Source: Salsuginibacillus kocurii DSM 18087
Lineage (GTDB): Bacteria > Bacillota > Bacilli > Bacillales > Marinococcaceae
Assembly: GCF_000377705.1 (NCBI RefSeq)
Contig: NZ_KB898632.1
Coordinates: 1 to 64,000, forward strand
DNA length: 64,000 nucleotides
Direction: 5' to 3'
Shown here piece by piece: positions 1 to 7,796 of this stretch. Within the stretch, counting starts at the first letter, position 1. Each line of letters begins with the position of its first letter. The position numbers and the translations under genes are program-made. Below the pieces are notes generated by a model. That model was given only the letters and a program-made list of their open reading frames with translations. It ran no database searches and was not told the DNA's origin.

Positions 1-67
1 CCAAGCCGTTAAATTTGATATCGAACAAGGTCAGCGTGGCCCACAAGCGGCTAACGTTCAAAAATAA
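1..67 (+). CDS. Cold-shock protein CspA family, C-terminal end only
   Basis: Only the last 21 codons lie in the window. Read in the frame starting at base 2 they give a tail ending EQGQRGPQAANVQK and TAA, the usual end of small (about 66 residue) Bacillus cold-shock proteins, which bind single-stranded RNA and DNA as a five-stranded OB fold. The RNA-binding motifs lie outside the window, so the copy (cspB, C or D type) cannot be named. A strong terminator follows 18 bases after the stop, in keeping with a monocistronic csp gene. Confidence 0.85.
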   Translation, partial: QAVKFDIEQGQRGPQAANVQK

Positions 68-85
68 GTACGGTATTTAAAAATT

Positions 86-117
86 GCCTAGCGGCACGCA
101 TTGCCGCTAGGCTTTTT
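86..117 (+). terminator. Rho-independent terminator of the cold-shock gene
   Basis: An 11-bp perfect stem (GCCTAGCGGCA at 86-96 with TGCCGCTAGGC at 102-112) and a 5-base loop are followed by five T residues. Confidence 0.9.
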
Positions 118-152
118 GATTTGTCTCTGTTAAAAAGACAAGGTTGGTTTTG

Positions 153-391
153 AAGTAGCGCTTTTTGAGCAGAAGACGCGAGACTTATACGGGTATAGCA
201 GCACAGAAATTCATGAAAAATTGAGACAAGGAATTTGTGAAATGGGTATAGAATTTTACATATCGAGCCGGCAGATGAGCGGGGCTGGTTTTATCCAGGG
301 GAGCTTTTCTTGGGCAGGGAAAATCCTGAATTTTACGCACAATGCTTAAAAAATTCAACGGCGACCGTTACACATGGAGGTAAAAAACCCA
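153..391 (+). pseudogene. Coding-like remnant split over two frames, unidentified
   Basis: No intact gene fits here, but two adjacent frames look like protein. One reads EVALFEQKTRDLYGYSSTEI and continues to about base 270 (MGIEFYISSRQ). A second frame then continues with GWFYPGELFLGRENPEFYAQ and runs into the start of the HAD gene. The shift falls near 270-276. No family was recognised. It could be a decayed gene upstream of, and once co-transcribed with, the HAD phosphatase; chance coding appearance cannot be excluded. Confidence 0.3.
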
Positions 392-901
392 ATGAAGACA
401 GCTTTTTTTGACCGAGATGGAACGATCATTAAAGATTATCCGGATGAAGAGTGGCGAGAGATCACCGCACCAGAATTCCAGCCAGGAGTAAAAGAGACGT
501 TGAAGCACGTGCAAGACCAGGGCTATATGATTATCATCATTACCAATCAATACTTAATCGGGGAAGGGTTCATCCGCGCATCGCAGTATTACGATATCAG
601 CGACCAAATGCTTGAAGAGCTGCAACAAGAAGGAATCGAAATTACCGACATTTTCTTCTGTCCCGATGCCCGCTGGGAAAAAACAAACCGATTGAAACCA
701 GCTACAACGATGGTTGATTATGCCCTTGAAAAGTACCCAGAGATTGATTTAAGTGGTTCGTTTATGATTGGGGACTCCATAACTGATATGGAGATGGCGA
801 AAAATGTTGGCGTCAAAGGATATGGCATCGGTCTTGCTCCAAACGAGGACCTGCTCTTTACGCCACTTGATGACATTTTGGAATTAACGAAGCACGTATA
901 A
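392..901 (+). CDS. HAD-superfamily (subclass IIIA) phosphatase, GmhB/HisB-like
   Basis: A 169-residue soluble phosphatase of the HAD IIIA group, the family of D,D-heptose 1,7-bisphosphate and histidinol phosphatases. Motif I FFDRDGT at residues 5-11 holds the nucleophile D7 and acid D9; motif II is IITNQ near 55; a Lys follows in RLKPATT; motif IV is MIGDSITDMEMA near 130. The start at 392 was chosen because GGAGG at 376-380 lies 11 bases upstream; an ATG at 374 overlaps that ribosome site. The phosphatase class is clear, but substrate cannot be read from sequence, and no heptose or histidine genes are nearby. Confidence 0.8.
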   Translation: MKTAFFDRDGTIIKDYPDEEWREITAPEFQPGVKETLKHVQDQGYMIIIITNQYLIGEGFIRASQYYDISDQMLEELQQEGIEITDIFFCPDARWEKTNRLKPATTMVDYALEKYPEIDLSGSFMIGDSITDMEMAKNVGVKGYGIGLAPNEDLLFTPLDDILELTKHV

Positions 902-973
902 TACGTAAAAGCAAGACGTTCAGAATGGAGCGACCAAGGAAAGAGAAAGTGCTCACAGCTCTCCAATCTCCAA

Positions 974-1008
974 AAGCCGCTTCCTCCCAAAACGGGGAGA
1001 AGCGGCTT
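974..1008. terminator. Bidirectional terminator between convergent genes
   Basis: AAGCCGCTTCCTCCC pairs with GGGGAGAAGCGGCTTT across a short loop, with T-rich sequence after it on the plus strand. It separates the HAD gene from the convergent YvrJ operon. Confidence 0.7.
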
Positions 1009-1014
1009 TCTCAG

Positions 1015-1179
1015 TTACGGTTTGAGCTGTGAGGGTGGTTGGTTTGCTGAAGGAAGCGACTCTTTCAGCACGTCGATGGCCCGTGTCAATTCACTGAGGC
1101 GTGTCTCGATCCGGGTGAGCAAATAAAACGTCACTAAAATCGGAAAGCTTACTTCAGCTATCATGCCCGCCCAATCCAT
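1015..1179 (-). CDS. YvrJ family small membrane protein
   Basis: A 54-residue protein beginning MDWAGMIAEVSFPILVTFYL, with one transmembrane helix (about 5-22) and a charged amphipathic segment RIETRLSELTRAIDVLKESL. This matches the YvrJ family, whose members have the same one-helix plan and the LLxRIExxLxELTxAI signature. It is the third gene of a DUF1659-DUF2922-YvrJ set on the minus strand, an arrangement common in Bacillaceae. Function is unknown. AAAGGA lies about 10 bases before the ATG. Confidence 0.75.
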   Translation of the reverse strand: MDWAGMIAEVSFPILVTFYLLTRIETRLSELTRAIDVLKESLPSANQPPSQLKP

Positions 1180-1305
1180 GGCGTCACCGTCCTTTCAGGT
1201 TGCGGTCAGAACCGAAAATTTTCACGTACCGTATTCTTGCTTTCTTACGTAAAGAAGGCAGTTGGCATGAAAGAAACGAGAGAAGGACGCTCTCGTTTCA
1301 GCTGT

Positions 1306-1542
1306 TTATGCTTCCTCTTCCTCCTCTAACAAGTTTAGTGGTTCGATACTGCGTTCGACAATGCGGGCATCGATAATGGAGACAAGTGGGCCGGCACTGC
1401 GGTCGATCTGGTCGTGTTCGATCATTTGCTCCATGGCTGCCTGGACGGTTTCTGGGTTAACTGGAAGGGCCGGGTTGGTAATGTTTAAGGTTACATTCCC
1501 TTCTTCTGCTTCAAATTGAAGCTGTAAGGTTTGTTCGCTCAT
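1306..1542 (-). CDS. DUF2922 family protein
   Basis: A 78-residue acidic protein with the DUF2922 pattern: an N-terminal LQLQFEAEEGNVTLNI strand pair, then NPETVQAAMEQMI and a C-terminal VSIIDARIVERS. The tail LLEEEEEA is strongly acidic. The start is fixed by AAAGGAGGTG seven bases upstream. It sits between DUF1659 and YvrJ genes as in many Bacilli, suggesting one transcript. The biochemical role of this family is unknown. Confidence 0.85.
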   Translation of the reverse strand: MSEQTLQLQFEAEEGNVTLNITNPALPVNPETVQAAMEQMIEHDQIDRSAGPLVSIIDARIVERSIEPLNLLEEEEEA

Positions 1543-1574
1543 CAGTTCACCTCCTTTAGTGGTTGGCTACGGTC

Positions 1575-1793
1575 TTAAGTGTACAGTTGCTCGGTGGTGG
1601 AGAATTCTACTCGTTCGAGCTCGCCTTCTGAGATCGAACTGACCGCTTCGGCAAATGCATAAACCGATTCGATGTCAGCATCAGGTCTTACATTTTGGTA
1701 GGAGCGGGTAACGAGTACTTCCTCGCCAAATTCATCTTCGCTTTGCAAACGTAAGCTGAGCCGTCCGCCTACAGGCATGCTAGTAATCGCCAT
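1575..1793 (-). CDS. DUF1659 family protein
   Basis: A 72-residue protein matching DUF1659: an N-terminal SMPVGGRLSLRLQSEDEFGEE, a central RSYQNVRPDADIESVYAFAE and a short C-terminal strand. AAGGAGG lies seven bases before the ATG. It is the first gene of the DUF1659-DUF2922-YvrJ unit. No function is established for the family; predicted cytoplasmic, without signal or membrane segments. Confidence 0.85.
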   Translation of the reverse strand: MAITSMPVGGRLSLRLQSEDEFGEEVLVTRSYQNVRPDADIESVYAFAEAVSSISEGELERVEFSTTEQLYT

Positions 1794-1964
1794 GTAATCG
1801 CCTCCTTTCTGCTTCCTTTTGCTGAAGCATCTTTAGTGTAGCGTGAGCAGGCACTCGCTCTCAAAGTACCTTTCACGCTGACAGCAGCTTAAACCTATAC
1901 CTTTTACCAGCTGGATATAAAAAAGAACGCGCAATCAAAAGCGCTCCGGTTGAGAGGTAATAGT

Positions 1965-2280
1965 TTAATATGTTTTAAATAGATGGACGACCCTGTTCAG
2001 TTCGTCCCAGTCGATAAAGCGGGAACCGCGCCACACTTCTTTTCCCTCCATAAATAAAAGCAGGGTAGGCGCAGCAAATAGTAAGTGCTGGCCAGCAAAG
2101 GAAGCAACTTGCTCTCTGTCGGCACTGTAAATGGGAAGCTGCGGCCAGTTGTTTGCCCATTCAGCCAGCTGCCATTTCACCTTCACAGACCGAGCAGGGT
2201 TGAGACGTAATTAGCACGAGTTGCAGGTCATTTGAAGCTAGTTTATCGAGCAAGTGGGAGGAACTGTATACCGGAATCAC
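1965..2280 (-). pseudogene. Thioredoxin-like protein, frameshifted within the active-site region
   Basis: Two overlapping minus-strand frames together form a thioredoxin fold of about 105 residues. The first part, from a GTG at 2280 with AAGGTGG upstream, reads MIPVYSSSHLLDKL...LVLITSQPCSVCE, ending in a CSVC active site. The second, in another frame, reads VKWQLAEWANNWPQLPIYSA...FAAPTLLLFMEGKEVW, with the cis-Pro (TPxxxF-like APTLLLF) and the final helix. The span from start to stop is 316 bases, one more than a multiple of three, so a single-base indel just after the CxxC codons near 2170-2190 explains the break. Disrupted gene, sequencing error or recoding are all possible. Confidence 0.6.
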
Positions 2281-2398
2281 TGCTACCACCTTCTTTCTGC
2301 TCTTACTATCCCCTTTCTCACTGCAGCATGTCCTCCATCCTGGCTTTTTAATTTGGCAATTTTCGGGTAATATGACGTTAAGAAAGCAGGTGAGAAGT

Positions 2399-2560
2399 AT
2401 GAACTTTTTAGTACTTGTCGACCTTTTGATTGTGCTTGCAGCCGGCCTGATATTGGCGCGGTTTGTGATGAGCTTTTCAGAAAAAAAGAGAAAATGGGTA
2501 GGAGTTATTGTCCTGCTTTTATATGTGGCCGGGGCCACGGTTTATTTGGGAGGTCCGTGA
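2399..2560 (+). CDS. Small membrane protein, unknown
   Basis: A 53-residue product with two hydrophobic segments (about 2-24 and 35-49) separated by a basic loop SEKKRKW. AGGTGA lies about seven bases upstream of the ATG. It is divergent from the broken thioredoxin-like gene. No family recognised; the paired helices with a positive loop suggest a small inner-membrane hairpin protein. Confidence 0.5.
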   Translation: MNFLVLVDLLIVLAAGLILARFVMSFSEKKRKWVGVIVLLLYVAGATVYLGGP

Positions 2561-2863
2561 GGGTTTAGTAACTAACTCTGTTAAACGTGATTGAGGTTCG
2601 CTTTAGGCCGGGCACTTGCTAAGGCCTATCAAGAGGTCCTCATTATTTGGCAGTCGCCGTTTTCTCTGAACCGCTTATCCCGTAAGCGTCTCGTCTCTTC
2701 CACTTCACGTAACTTTTAAAAAACAAAACTGTCCTTTTACAGAACCTAGAAAATATAGCTTGGCTTAATGAAAACAAAACGCATGAATGGAAGTAGAGAA
2801 AGCGTATATATTAGTATCGTTTTCTCTTGCTGGAGAGGGACAAACAACAAAGGATATGAAGAA
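2561..2863. other. Non-coding gap upstream of the MntP/YtaF-like gene
   Basis: About 300 bases with no convincing gene. An in-frame ATG at 2768 could extend the downstream pump by 32 residues, but that stretch lacks a ribosome site and does not look like the family. No riboswitch of the manganese yybP-ykoY type was recognised. Confidence 0.4.
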
Positions 2864-3421
2864 ATGTCGCTATTTCAATTACTTTTTTTAGCTGCGGCGG
2901 TATCGGTTGATAACTTTGCCGTTGGCAGTGCATATGGAGCCAGGCGGCACGAGGTAGGCTGGAGAGTTTGGGCTAGTGTAGGCGTCGTCTCTGGGGCTTC
3001 CTTTTATCTCATGGGGCTGTTTGGAGAGTGGGTATTCCGTAGCCTGGGCTTAGCTGATGGAGGAATAGCGTGGTTACATAGTCTCGTATTTATAGGCATC
3101 GGGATTTATAGTTGTGCGGGGGTGAAAAAGTCCAACCACGAGAAAAATAGCGATTTACAACCGCTTAAAAGCTGGCAGACTATTTTATTCATAAGTGTCA
3201 TACTCTCACTGGATGCGGCTGTTATGGGTGCAGCCGTTGGGGGAGTGTTACCCCTTCCCATTGCATTAACGGCAGTGATTGTCGGGCTGGCGAGCGCTGG
3301 CTTTGTGGCAGGGGGCGGTTTGGCTGGGCTTTGGTTAACAGCCCACCCAAAAATGAAACACGCAGCCTACCTGCCTGGAATCGGGCTCATAGTCTTAGGA
3401 ATATACGAGCTGTTCGGATAA
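2864..3421 (+). CDS. MntP/YtaF-family integral membrane protein (putative Mn efflux type)
   Basis: A 185-residue protein of six predicted helices from the MntP/YtaF superfamily. The twofold-repeat signature is present: AVSVDNFAVG near residues 10-19 in the first half and LSLDAAVMGA in the second, each putting an acidic residue in a membrane helix, as in manganese exporters. ATG 2864 was chosen over the upstream ATG because AAAGGA is nine bases before it. In Bacillus, MntP exports Mn(II) while YtaF is sporulation-associated; the sequence does not decide between these. A second, distant family member lies at 62212-62730. Confidence 0.75.
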   Translation: MSLFQLLFLAAAVSVDNFAVGSAYGARRHEVGWRVWASVGVVSGASFYLMGLFGEWVFRSLGLADGGIAWLHSLVFIGIGIYSCAGVKKSNHEKNSDLQPLKSWQTILFISVILSLDAAVMGAAVGGVLPLPIALTAVIVGLASAGFVAGGGLAGLWLTAHPKMKHAAYLPGIGLIVLGIYELFG

Positions 3422-3565
3422 GTGGAGAAAAGCTGACAGCTACAAGGCGTAAGGAAGAGCAGGATGAAATGAAGGATGTGATATCACAATTTTCAGAGCA
3501 GTTCTCACCGCTTAGCTTGTAAAATATGGTACACTGACTGAAAATAGAATGAGGGGGAGAGGCTG

Positions 3566-4084
3566 ATGAAGATTAGAGAAGCTAGAAGAGAAGATGCACC
3601 TGCTATTGCTTATGTTCATGTTAACAGTTGGCGAACCACTTATGAAGGCGTCGTTCCGCAAGCTTTTTTGAATGATTTAAATGTTGAACAGCGCACCGCT
3701 AGCTGGGAAGAGATCATCGCCTCCAAGCAGACGGCTATTTTTGTCGCTGAAAATGACGAAGATGAAGTCGTCGGCTTTGTCAGCGGCGGACAAGAACGAA
3801 GCGGTGAATACAGCCCTGGCCGCGGCGAAATATTTGCGATTTACCTGTTAAAAGAAGTGCAGGGCCAGGGAATCGGCAGAAAGCTGCTCGCGCCATTCAT
3901 TGAACGTTTGAAAGAAGAAGGCTACGAATCCTTACTCGTTTGGGTGCTCGAAGAAAACCCGTCCCGCACCTTTTACGAAAAATTAGGAGGAGACATCATC
4001 GACTCCGATACAATTAAGATCGCCGGAAAAACCTTCGATGAAATAGGCTACGGCTGGGAAGATATAAACGAGGTAGAAGTGTGA
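3566..4084 (+). CDS. GNAT-family N-acetyltransferase
   Basis: A 172-residue acetyltransferase using acetyl-CoA. The core shows the N-terminal IREARREDAPAIAYVHVNSW, the strand IFAIYLLKEVQGQGIGRKLL carrying the Q-G-Q-G-I-G pyrophosphate-binding motif A near residues 100-106, and a C-terminal NPSRTFYEKLGG where Tyr is the usual general acid. GGGGGAGAGG precedes the ATG. The family is broad and the acceptor (amine, peptide or small molecule) cannot be named from sequence. Confidence 0.85.
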   Translation: MKIREARREDAPAIAYVHVNSWRTTYEGVVPQAFLNDLNVEQRTASWEEIIASKQTAIFVAENDEDEVVGFVSGGQERSGEYSPGRGEIFAIYLLKEVQGQGIGRKLLAPFIERLKEEGYESLLVWVLEENPSRTFYEKLGGDIIDSDTIKIAGKTFDEIGYGWEDINEVEV

Positions 4085-4123
4085 ATCATAGCATGGACGA
4101 ATCACCGAAGGAGTGTTCCTGAG

Positions 4124-4390
4124 ATGAGACGGTTTATCGGTATATTTATGATGATAAGCGTATTATGGGTGGCGCTAGAGCTGGTGTCAGGGAGGATCAT
4201 TACGTTTTTAGCGGTGGAGGCCGGCCACATTGATGCTCTTACTGCGGCCGGCGCGGGCGCGGGCGCAGTGGTCCAATTTGGCAGCTACCAGCCTTACCTT
4301 CCTTGGGTGTGGGTCTTGGTTGCCACCATGTTGATCCTGGCCACTAACCCACACGCAAAAGGTAAAGAACAGCTTATAGATCACTCATAA
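4124..4390 (+). CDS. Small membrane protein, unknown
   Basis: An 88-residue product with two transmembrane helices (about 5-30 and 59-77) and a GC-rich Ala/Gly segment AAGAGAGAVVQ between them. GGAGTG precedes the ATG. The gene runs convergently into the 4374-4889 gene, overlapping its last 17 bases. No family was recognised; its lone position argues for low-level housekeeping or a recently acquired gene. Confidence 0.5.
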   Translation: MRRFIGIFMMISVLWVALELVSGRIITFLAVEAGHIDALTAAGAGAGAVVQFGSYQPYLPWVWVLVATMLILATNPHAKGKEQLIDHS

Positions 4391-4889
4391 ACAGAATAGG
4401 CACTAGCAAACAAATGATAGTCAGGATGAGCGATAAGTGTGTGTGTTGCAATAGGGTAAAATGAGCTGGAGCAAATCGTGTGGCCAGACTAAACACAAAT
4501 AAGAAAAACACAAATAATAAAAATATGTAACTAATAAAAATGTAGCTGTTTGATTCATACACTACAGAAGTTGGAAGAAACTCAGCTGCAGCGATAAAAA
4601 GTATGATGCAAGCCACGCCACCCATAAAGGTAAGAAAGGGCATACGGCGCCACAGTCTGGAGGAGAACAGAGACTGTGGCTTTTTAGCTTCGAGAGAAAA
4701 TGTCAGTTGAAAACAGAGCAACGGTCCAAACAAGAAGCTTGTAAGAATAAGAAGTTGCGATGGAGAAGGTCCTTCAAGAGCTTGGGTAACTACGCCTCCC
4801 TGTCTAAATATGAAATTCAAGGCAAAGGGGACAATAAACGCAAAAATGACAAGTCCAAGTTGCAATGCTAGTAAGAACGGTTTATTCAA
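4374..4889 (-). CDS. Hypothetical membrane protein, five or six helices
   Basis: A 171-residue hydrophobic protein with strong transmembrane segments at about 5-28, 45-66, 85-107, 117-140 and 149-168. No domain recognised. It follows the GntR-ATPase-permease operon by 39 bases in the same direction, so it is probably the last gene of that operon and may be an accessory membrane component of the exporter. GGAGG precedes its start. Confidence 0.55.
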   Translation of the reverse strand: MNKPFLLALQLGLVIFAFIVPFALNFIFRQGGVVTQALEGPSPSQLLILTSFLFGPLLCFQLTFSLEAKKPQSLFSSRLWRRMPFLTFMGGVACIILFIAAAEFLPTSVVYESNSYIFISYIFLLFVFFLFVFSLATRFAPAHFTLLQHTHLSLILTIICLLVPILFMSDL

Positions 4890-4928
4890 GGTGACTGACC
4901 TCCTGTTTTACGTTGTGTGAGCCACATG

Positions 4929-6074
4929 TTACGGCTCGTAAATGCTGCCGCCCATCATGCCTACGCCGCTGTGCACGTGCGCATTGATATAAAAATCATC
5001 TTCATAGTCATCTGCCTGCTGGAGACGCACCTCGAGCATCTGTGAATCTTCTATGGTTTCTTTTAACTCTAACTGATAACGACCTTCATCGACTTTTTCT
5101 ATGTCTTGTAGAGGGATATCAGCTGACGCATCGGTTCTGTTAGTGGTAGGAAGGTCGGGCCTGCCTATCCAGCTTCCTGCTAGTTCTACTTGTTCTGTCG
5201 CAACCAAGCGTTTCAAATCACCTTCCCATTTAATTTCTGCTGCATAATGAGCTTCGCCTTCTTCTTCATCTATGGATATCGTTTTATCTACTAATATGGC
5301 ATTTTGAAAATCAGTAGTAGCATTGCCATATATACTGGTGGCATGCGCGTATTGAACTGAAAACCAGGCTGCGAGCGCCACGGTGGTTAAAGCCCAAAAC
5401 CCAGTCATAAGCTGCTTTCCTTTTTTTCCGGGCTGCCGTTTCTTTGCCTGCTGAAGGGCAAGAATATAACTACCGGCCCAAATCAGCCCGAAAAACAACA
5501 AGCTGCCCCAGTTAGAGATGTACCACCATTCATTAGGAAAGGAGCCAATGAATTGAGGGGAAAATACAGCTAAAACAAAGCCTATCACAACAAATAAATT
5601 AATCGTTCCGCTTGCTGCTAGTATCCCACTTTGGGAGCCAAGCGTAATGGCGATAAAAATATAGGTTCCTGTAACTAAAAATGACCAATGCAGCATAGAC
5701 AACGAGTCTTCCCATGCCATAGGCAGATCAGCAACCACAAGCTGTACGACGAAAAAAGTAAGCAGAACAAAACTACATAATGAAAACAGCAACATAAATC
5801 CGACCGCCAGTTTAGCGTTTATAACTTCTGTTGCCGTAATAGGAAGCAGGCTGTTACGTTTACTCATGCCACTTTCATCTTCGCGCCGGAGCGCATGACC
5901 GGTCAGGGCATAGCCAAAAATTAAAATAAACAGGCCGGATACGCCCCAAAAAGCCTCTGTAGCTTCTTGCGTCAAAAACCAGCTCATAAGAGCGACGTAC
6001 AGGATGGCTCCAATCAGAATAATGATCCAAATATCACGAAGTAGATAAAGGTAGCGTTTCATCATCGTAGTCAT
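4929..6074 (-). CDS. ABC-2 type permease of the GntR-controlled exporter
   Basis: A 381-residue membrane protein: six to seven helices in residues 10-245, then an extracytoplasmic C-terminal domain of about 130 residues rich in acidic and Thr residues. The ATG overlaps the stop of the ATPase gene (ATGA), implying translational coupling and a shared complex. The arrangement YtrA-like regulator, ATPase, permease resembles cell-envelope-stress ABC systems of Bacillus (ytr type). The transported compound is unknown; the large outer domain is unlike simple ABC-2 permeases and could be a sensing or substrate-binding part. Confidence 0.7.
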   Translation of the reverse strand: MTTMMKRYLYLLRDIWIIILIGAILYVALMSWFLTQEATEAFWGVSGLFILIFGYALTGHALRREDESGMSKRNSLLPITATEVINAKLAVGFMLLFSLCSFVLLTFFVVQLVVADLPMAWEDSLSMLHWSFLVTGTYIFIAITLGSQSGILAASGTINLFVVIGFVLAVFSPQFIGSFPNEWWYISNWGSLLFFGLIWAGSYILALQQAKKRQPGKKGKQLMTGFWALTTVALAAWFSVQYAHATSIYGNATTDFQNAILVDKTISIDEEEGEAHYAAEIKWEGDLKRLVATEQVELAGSWIGRPDLPTTNRTDASADIPLQDIEKVDEGRYQLELKETIEDSQMLEVRLQQADDYEDDFYINAHVHSGVGMMGGSIYEP

Positions 6075-6925
6075 GATTCGTTCCCCCGGTTGGACTGAGC
6101 GGTAAAAAAGGTTTGCAGGCTGACAGGCTCAGTTTTAATTAGATCATCATCAGGCAATTCAGCTTTTACGGCCACACCTTGGAGAGCATGCGGCTTTTCT
6201 TCTTTTTGCAAGATCGCGGCTGCCGGCAAGCTGCTTTGTGGCGGCGCCCAAAAATAGACATAGTGTTCCAAAAAAGTCTCTTTTTCATCAGCAAAAAGCA
6301 AGGAGCCTTCTTCAATATACAAAAAGTAATCACACACACGTTCCATTTCGGCAATATGGTGAGTAGCCGCTATAATCGTCTTCGTTTCATCTTCTAGATA
6401 GTGCTGCAGCACCGCCAGCATTTGTTCGCGATAAATGGCATCTATTCCATCTGTCGCTTCATCAAGCAGGACAATGCGTGGCTCATGCCCCATTCCCAAA
6501 ATAAAAGCGGCTGCTTGCCGTTGTCCTTTAGAGAACTGGCCGACTTTTTGATGTGGGTCGAGTTCAAAGGTACGTAATAATGACGCGACAAAATCCTCAT
6601 TCCAACGCTTATAAAAAGCGGCTTGGAAATGAAGAGCTTCACTTAAGGTAAAGTCATAAGGCACAGGCAAATCATGATTAATGTATGTAATGAATTGATT
6701 TGCTTCTTTTTGTTCGGCTGGCATGGAAAAGTCTTCAATTGTCCAAGTACCATTCGCCACCATCGTCATCCCGGTAAGACCTTCAAACAAGGTCGTTTTT
6801 CCGGAACCGTTTCTGCCCAAAACGAGCGTGAATAAGCCGCGAGGAATCGTAATTTCCTCGATGGCAAGTTTAAAGTGTTTTCGTTTCACCTGTAAATTTG
6901 TTCCACTAATCGCTGTCTCGATCAT
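6071..6925 (-). CDS. ABC transporter ATP-binding subunit
   Basis: A 284-residue ATPase. Walker A is GRNGSGKTT near residues 37-45, the signature is reduced to FSKGQRQAAAF, and Walker B is RIVLLDEATDGID with the catalytic Glu; the H-loop His is in AATHHIAEM. The start at 6925 was chosen because AGGAGG is seven bases upstream. It overlaps the regulator gene by 20 bases and the permease by four. ATP hydrolysis at the membrane drives the partner permease. Confidence 0.85.
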   Translation of the reverse strand: MIETAISGTNLQVKRKHFKLAIEEITIPRGLFTLVLGRNGSGKTTLFEGLTGMTMVANGTWTIEDFSMPAEQKEANQFITYINHDLPVPYDFTLSEALHFQAAFYKRWNEDFVASLLRTFELDPHQKVGQFSKGQRQAAAFILGMGHEPRIVLLDEATDGIDAIYREQMLAVLQHYLEDETKTIIAATHHIAEMERVCDYFLYIEEGSLLFADEKETFLEHYVYFWAPPQSSLPAAAILQKEEKPHALQGVAVKAELPDDDLIKTEPVSLQTFFTAQSNRGNES

Positions 6926-7301
6926 GATGGGACCTCCTTCTTTGGATAAGGGCATGAACTGTATTTATGATTTCCTCGCTCGCTATCCCCTGGTGTAACC
7001 CGTCGTTTATCAAGTTTTCCAAGCGTTCTTCCCATTCTGCCAATTTTGCATCTCTTCCAACGGGTACCCCTCTGACAAAGGTACCTCGACCAGCTTGCGT
7101 ATAGATCCATTCTTCTTGTTCCAAATCTTGATAAGCCCGTTTCACCGTAATCACACTTATATTTAAATCTTTGGCCAGTTTCCGAATGGAAGGAAGAGCC
7201 GAATCAGGGGGAAGGGTATTGTATATAATTTGTTCCCGCAATTGCCGTTTCACCTGCTCATAGAGCGGATCCGGTTGCTGTTCGGAAATATGTAGCCACA
7301 T
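6906..7301 (-). CDS. GntR-family (YtrA subfamily) transcriptional regulator
   Basis: A 131-residue protein: winged helix at residues 10-75 with the GntR signature DSALPSIRKLAKDLNISVIT followed by a short C-terminal dimerisation helix and no ligand domain, the hallmark of YtrA-type members that control ABC exporters. ATG 7301 is preceded by AAAGGAG. It is first in the operon and likely represses it from the palindrome at 7326-7346, immediately downstream of the promoter -10 box. Confidence 0.85.
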   Translation of the reverse strand: MWLHISEQQPDPLYEQVKRQLREQIIYNTLPPDSALPSIRKLAKDLNISVITVKRAYQDLEQEEWIYTQAGRGTFVRGVPVGRDAKLAEWEERLENLINDGLHQGIASEEIINTVHALIQRRRSHHDRDSD

Positions 7302-7325
7302 GGCGGCTCCTTTCGAAGGCTCAAC

Positions 7326-7374
7326 TGTGTATAGTGTACATACACAGTATATGCACATTTGTAAAAAACTTCAA
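7326..7374 (-). promoter_or_regulatory. Sigma-A promoter and inverted-repeat operator of the GntR-ABC operon
   Basis: On the minus strand, TTGAAG (7369-7374) and TATACT (7346-7351) are 17 bases apart. Directly downstream lie the perfect half-sites TGTGTAT/ATACACA (7326-7346, 7-base spacer), a fitting operator for the GntR regulator encoded first in the operon. Confidence 0.65.
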
Positions 7375-7796
7375 GGGTAAAAGTGAGTCATGGAGAAATA
7401 AGAAGGAGGATAGAACAAGAAGAGGACGTAATAATAGGGAAGAGGGGGACATAAAAAAACAGTTTGAAGTGTTACAGCGGCAAGACGACATGGTGAAGTG
7501 AAGAGCAAGCCGGTGGGCTACTCGTCTGATGTAATGTCAGCCTGAAAAGGTGCTCTGTTATCACTATAGTGAAGACTTACATAACGATCGAAGGAGCTGA
7601 GGCAGTTTTGATCGGCAACGGATATTGATTTCCCATTTTTTCGATAAGTGTTTATACACGACTATCAGATATCTGATGCGGTAATAAGTCTAAAACCGCT
7701 GAAAGAGAGGGGTTTTGGCAAGAATAAAGGAACGCATGCCTGCTATAGCATGCGTTAAAAAATTTCACGCACCGTAATAAAGAAAAATATATAAAA
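7375..7796. other. Non-coding gap with one hairpin
   Basis: No gene is supported. A 9-bp stem AACGCATGC/GCATGCGTT at 7731-7756 lies downstream of the amidase gene on the minus strand and may end its transcript, although its T tract is poor. Confidence 0.4.

Noticed and set aside
2561-2863. Manganese (yybP-ykoY) riboswitch upstream of the MntP/YtaF-like gene
   Set aside because: The conserved loop sequences of that riboswitch were not found and no terminator hairpin precedes the gene.
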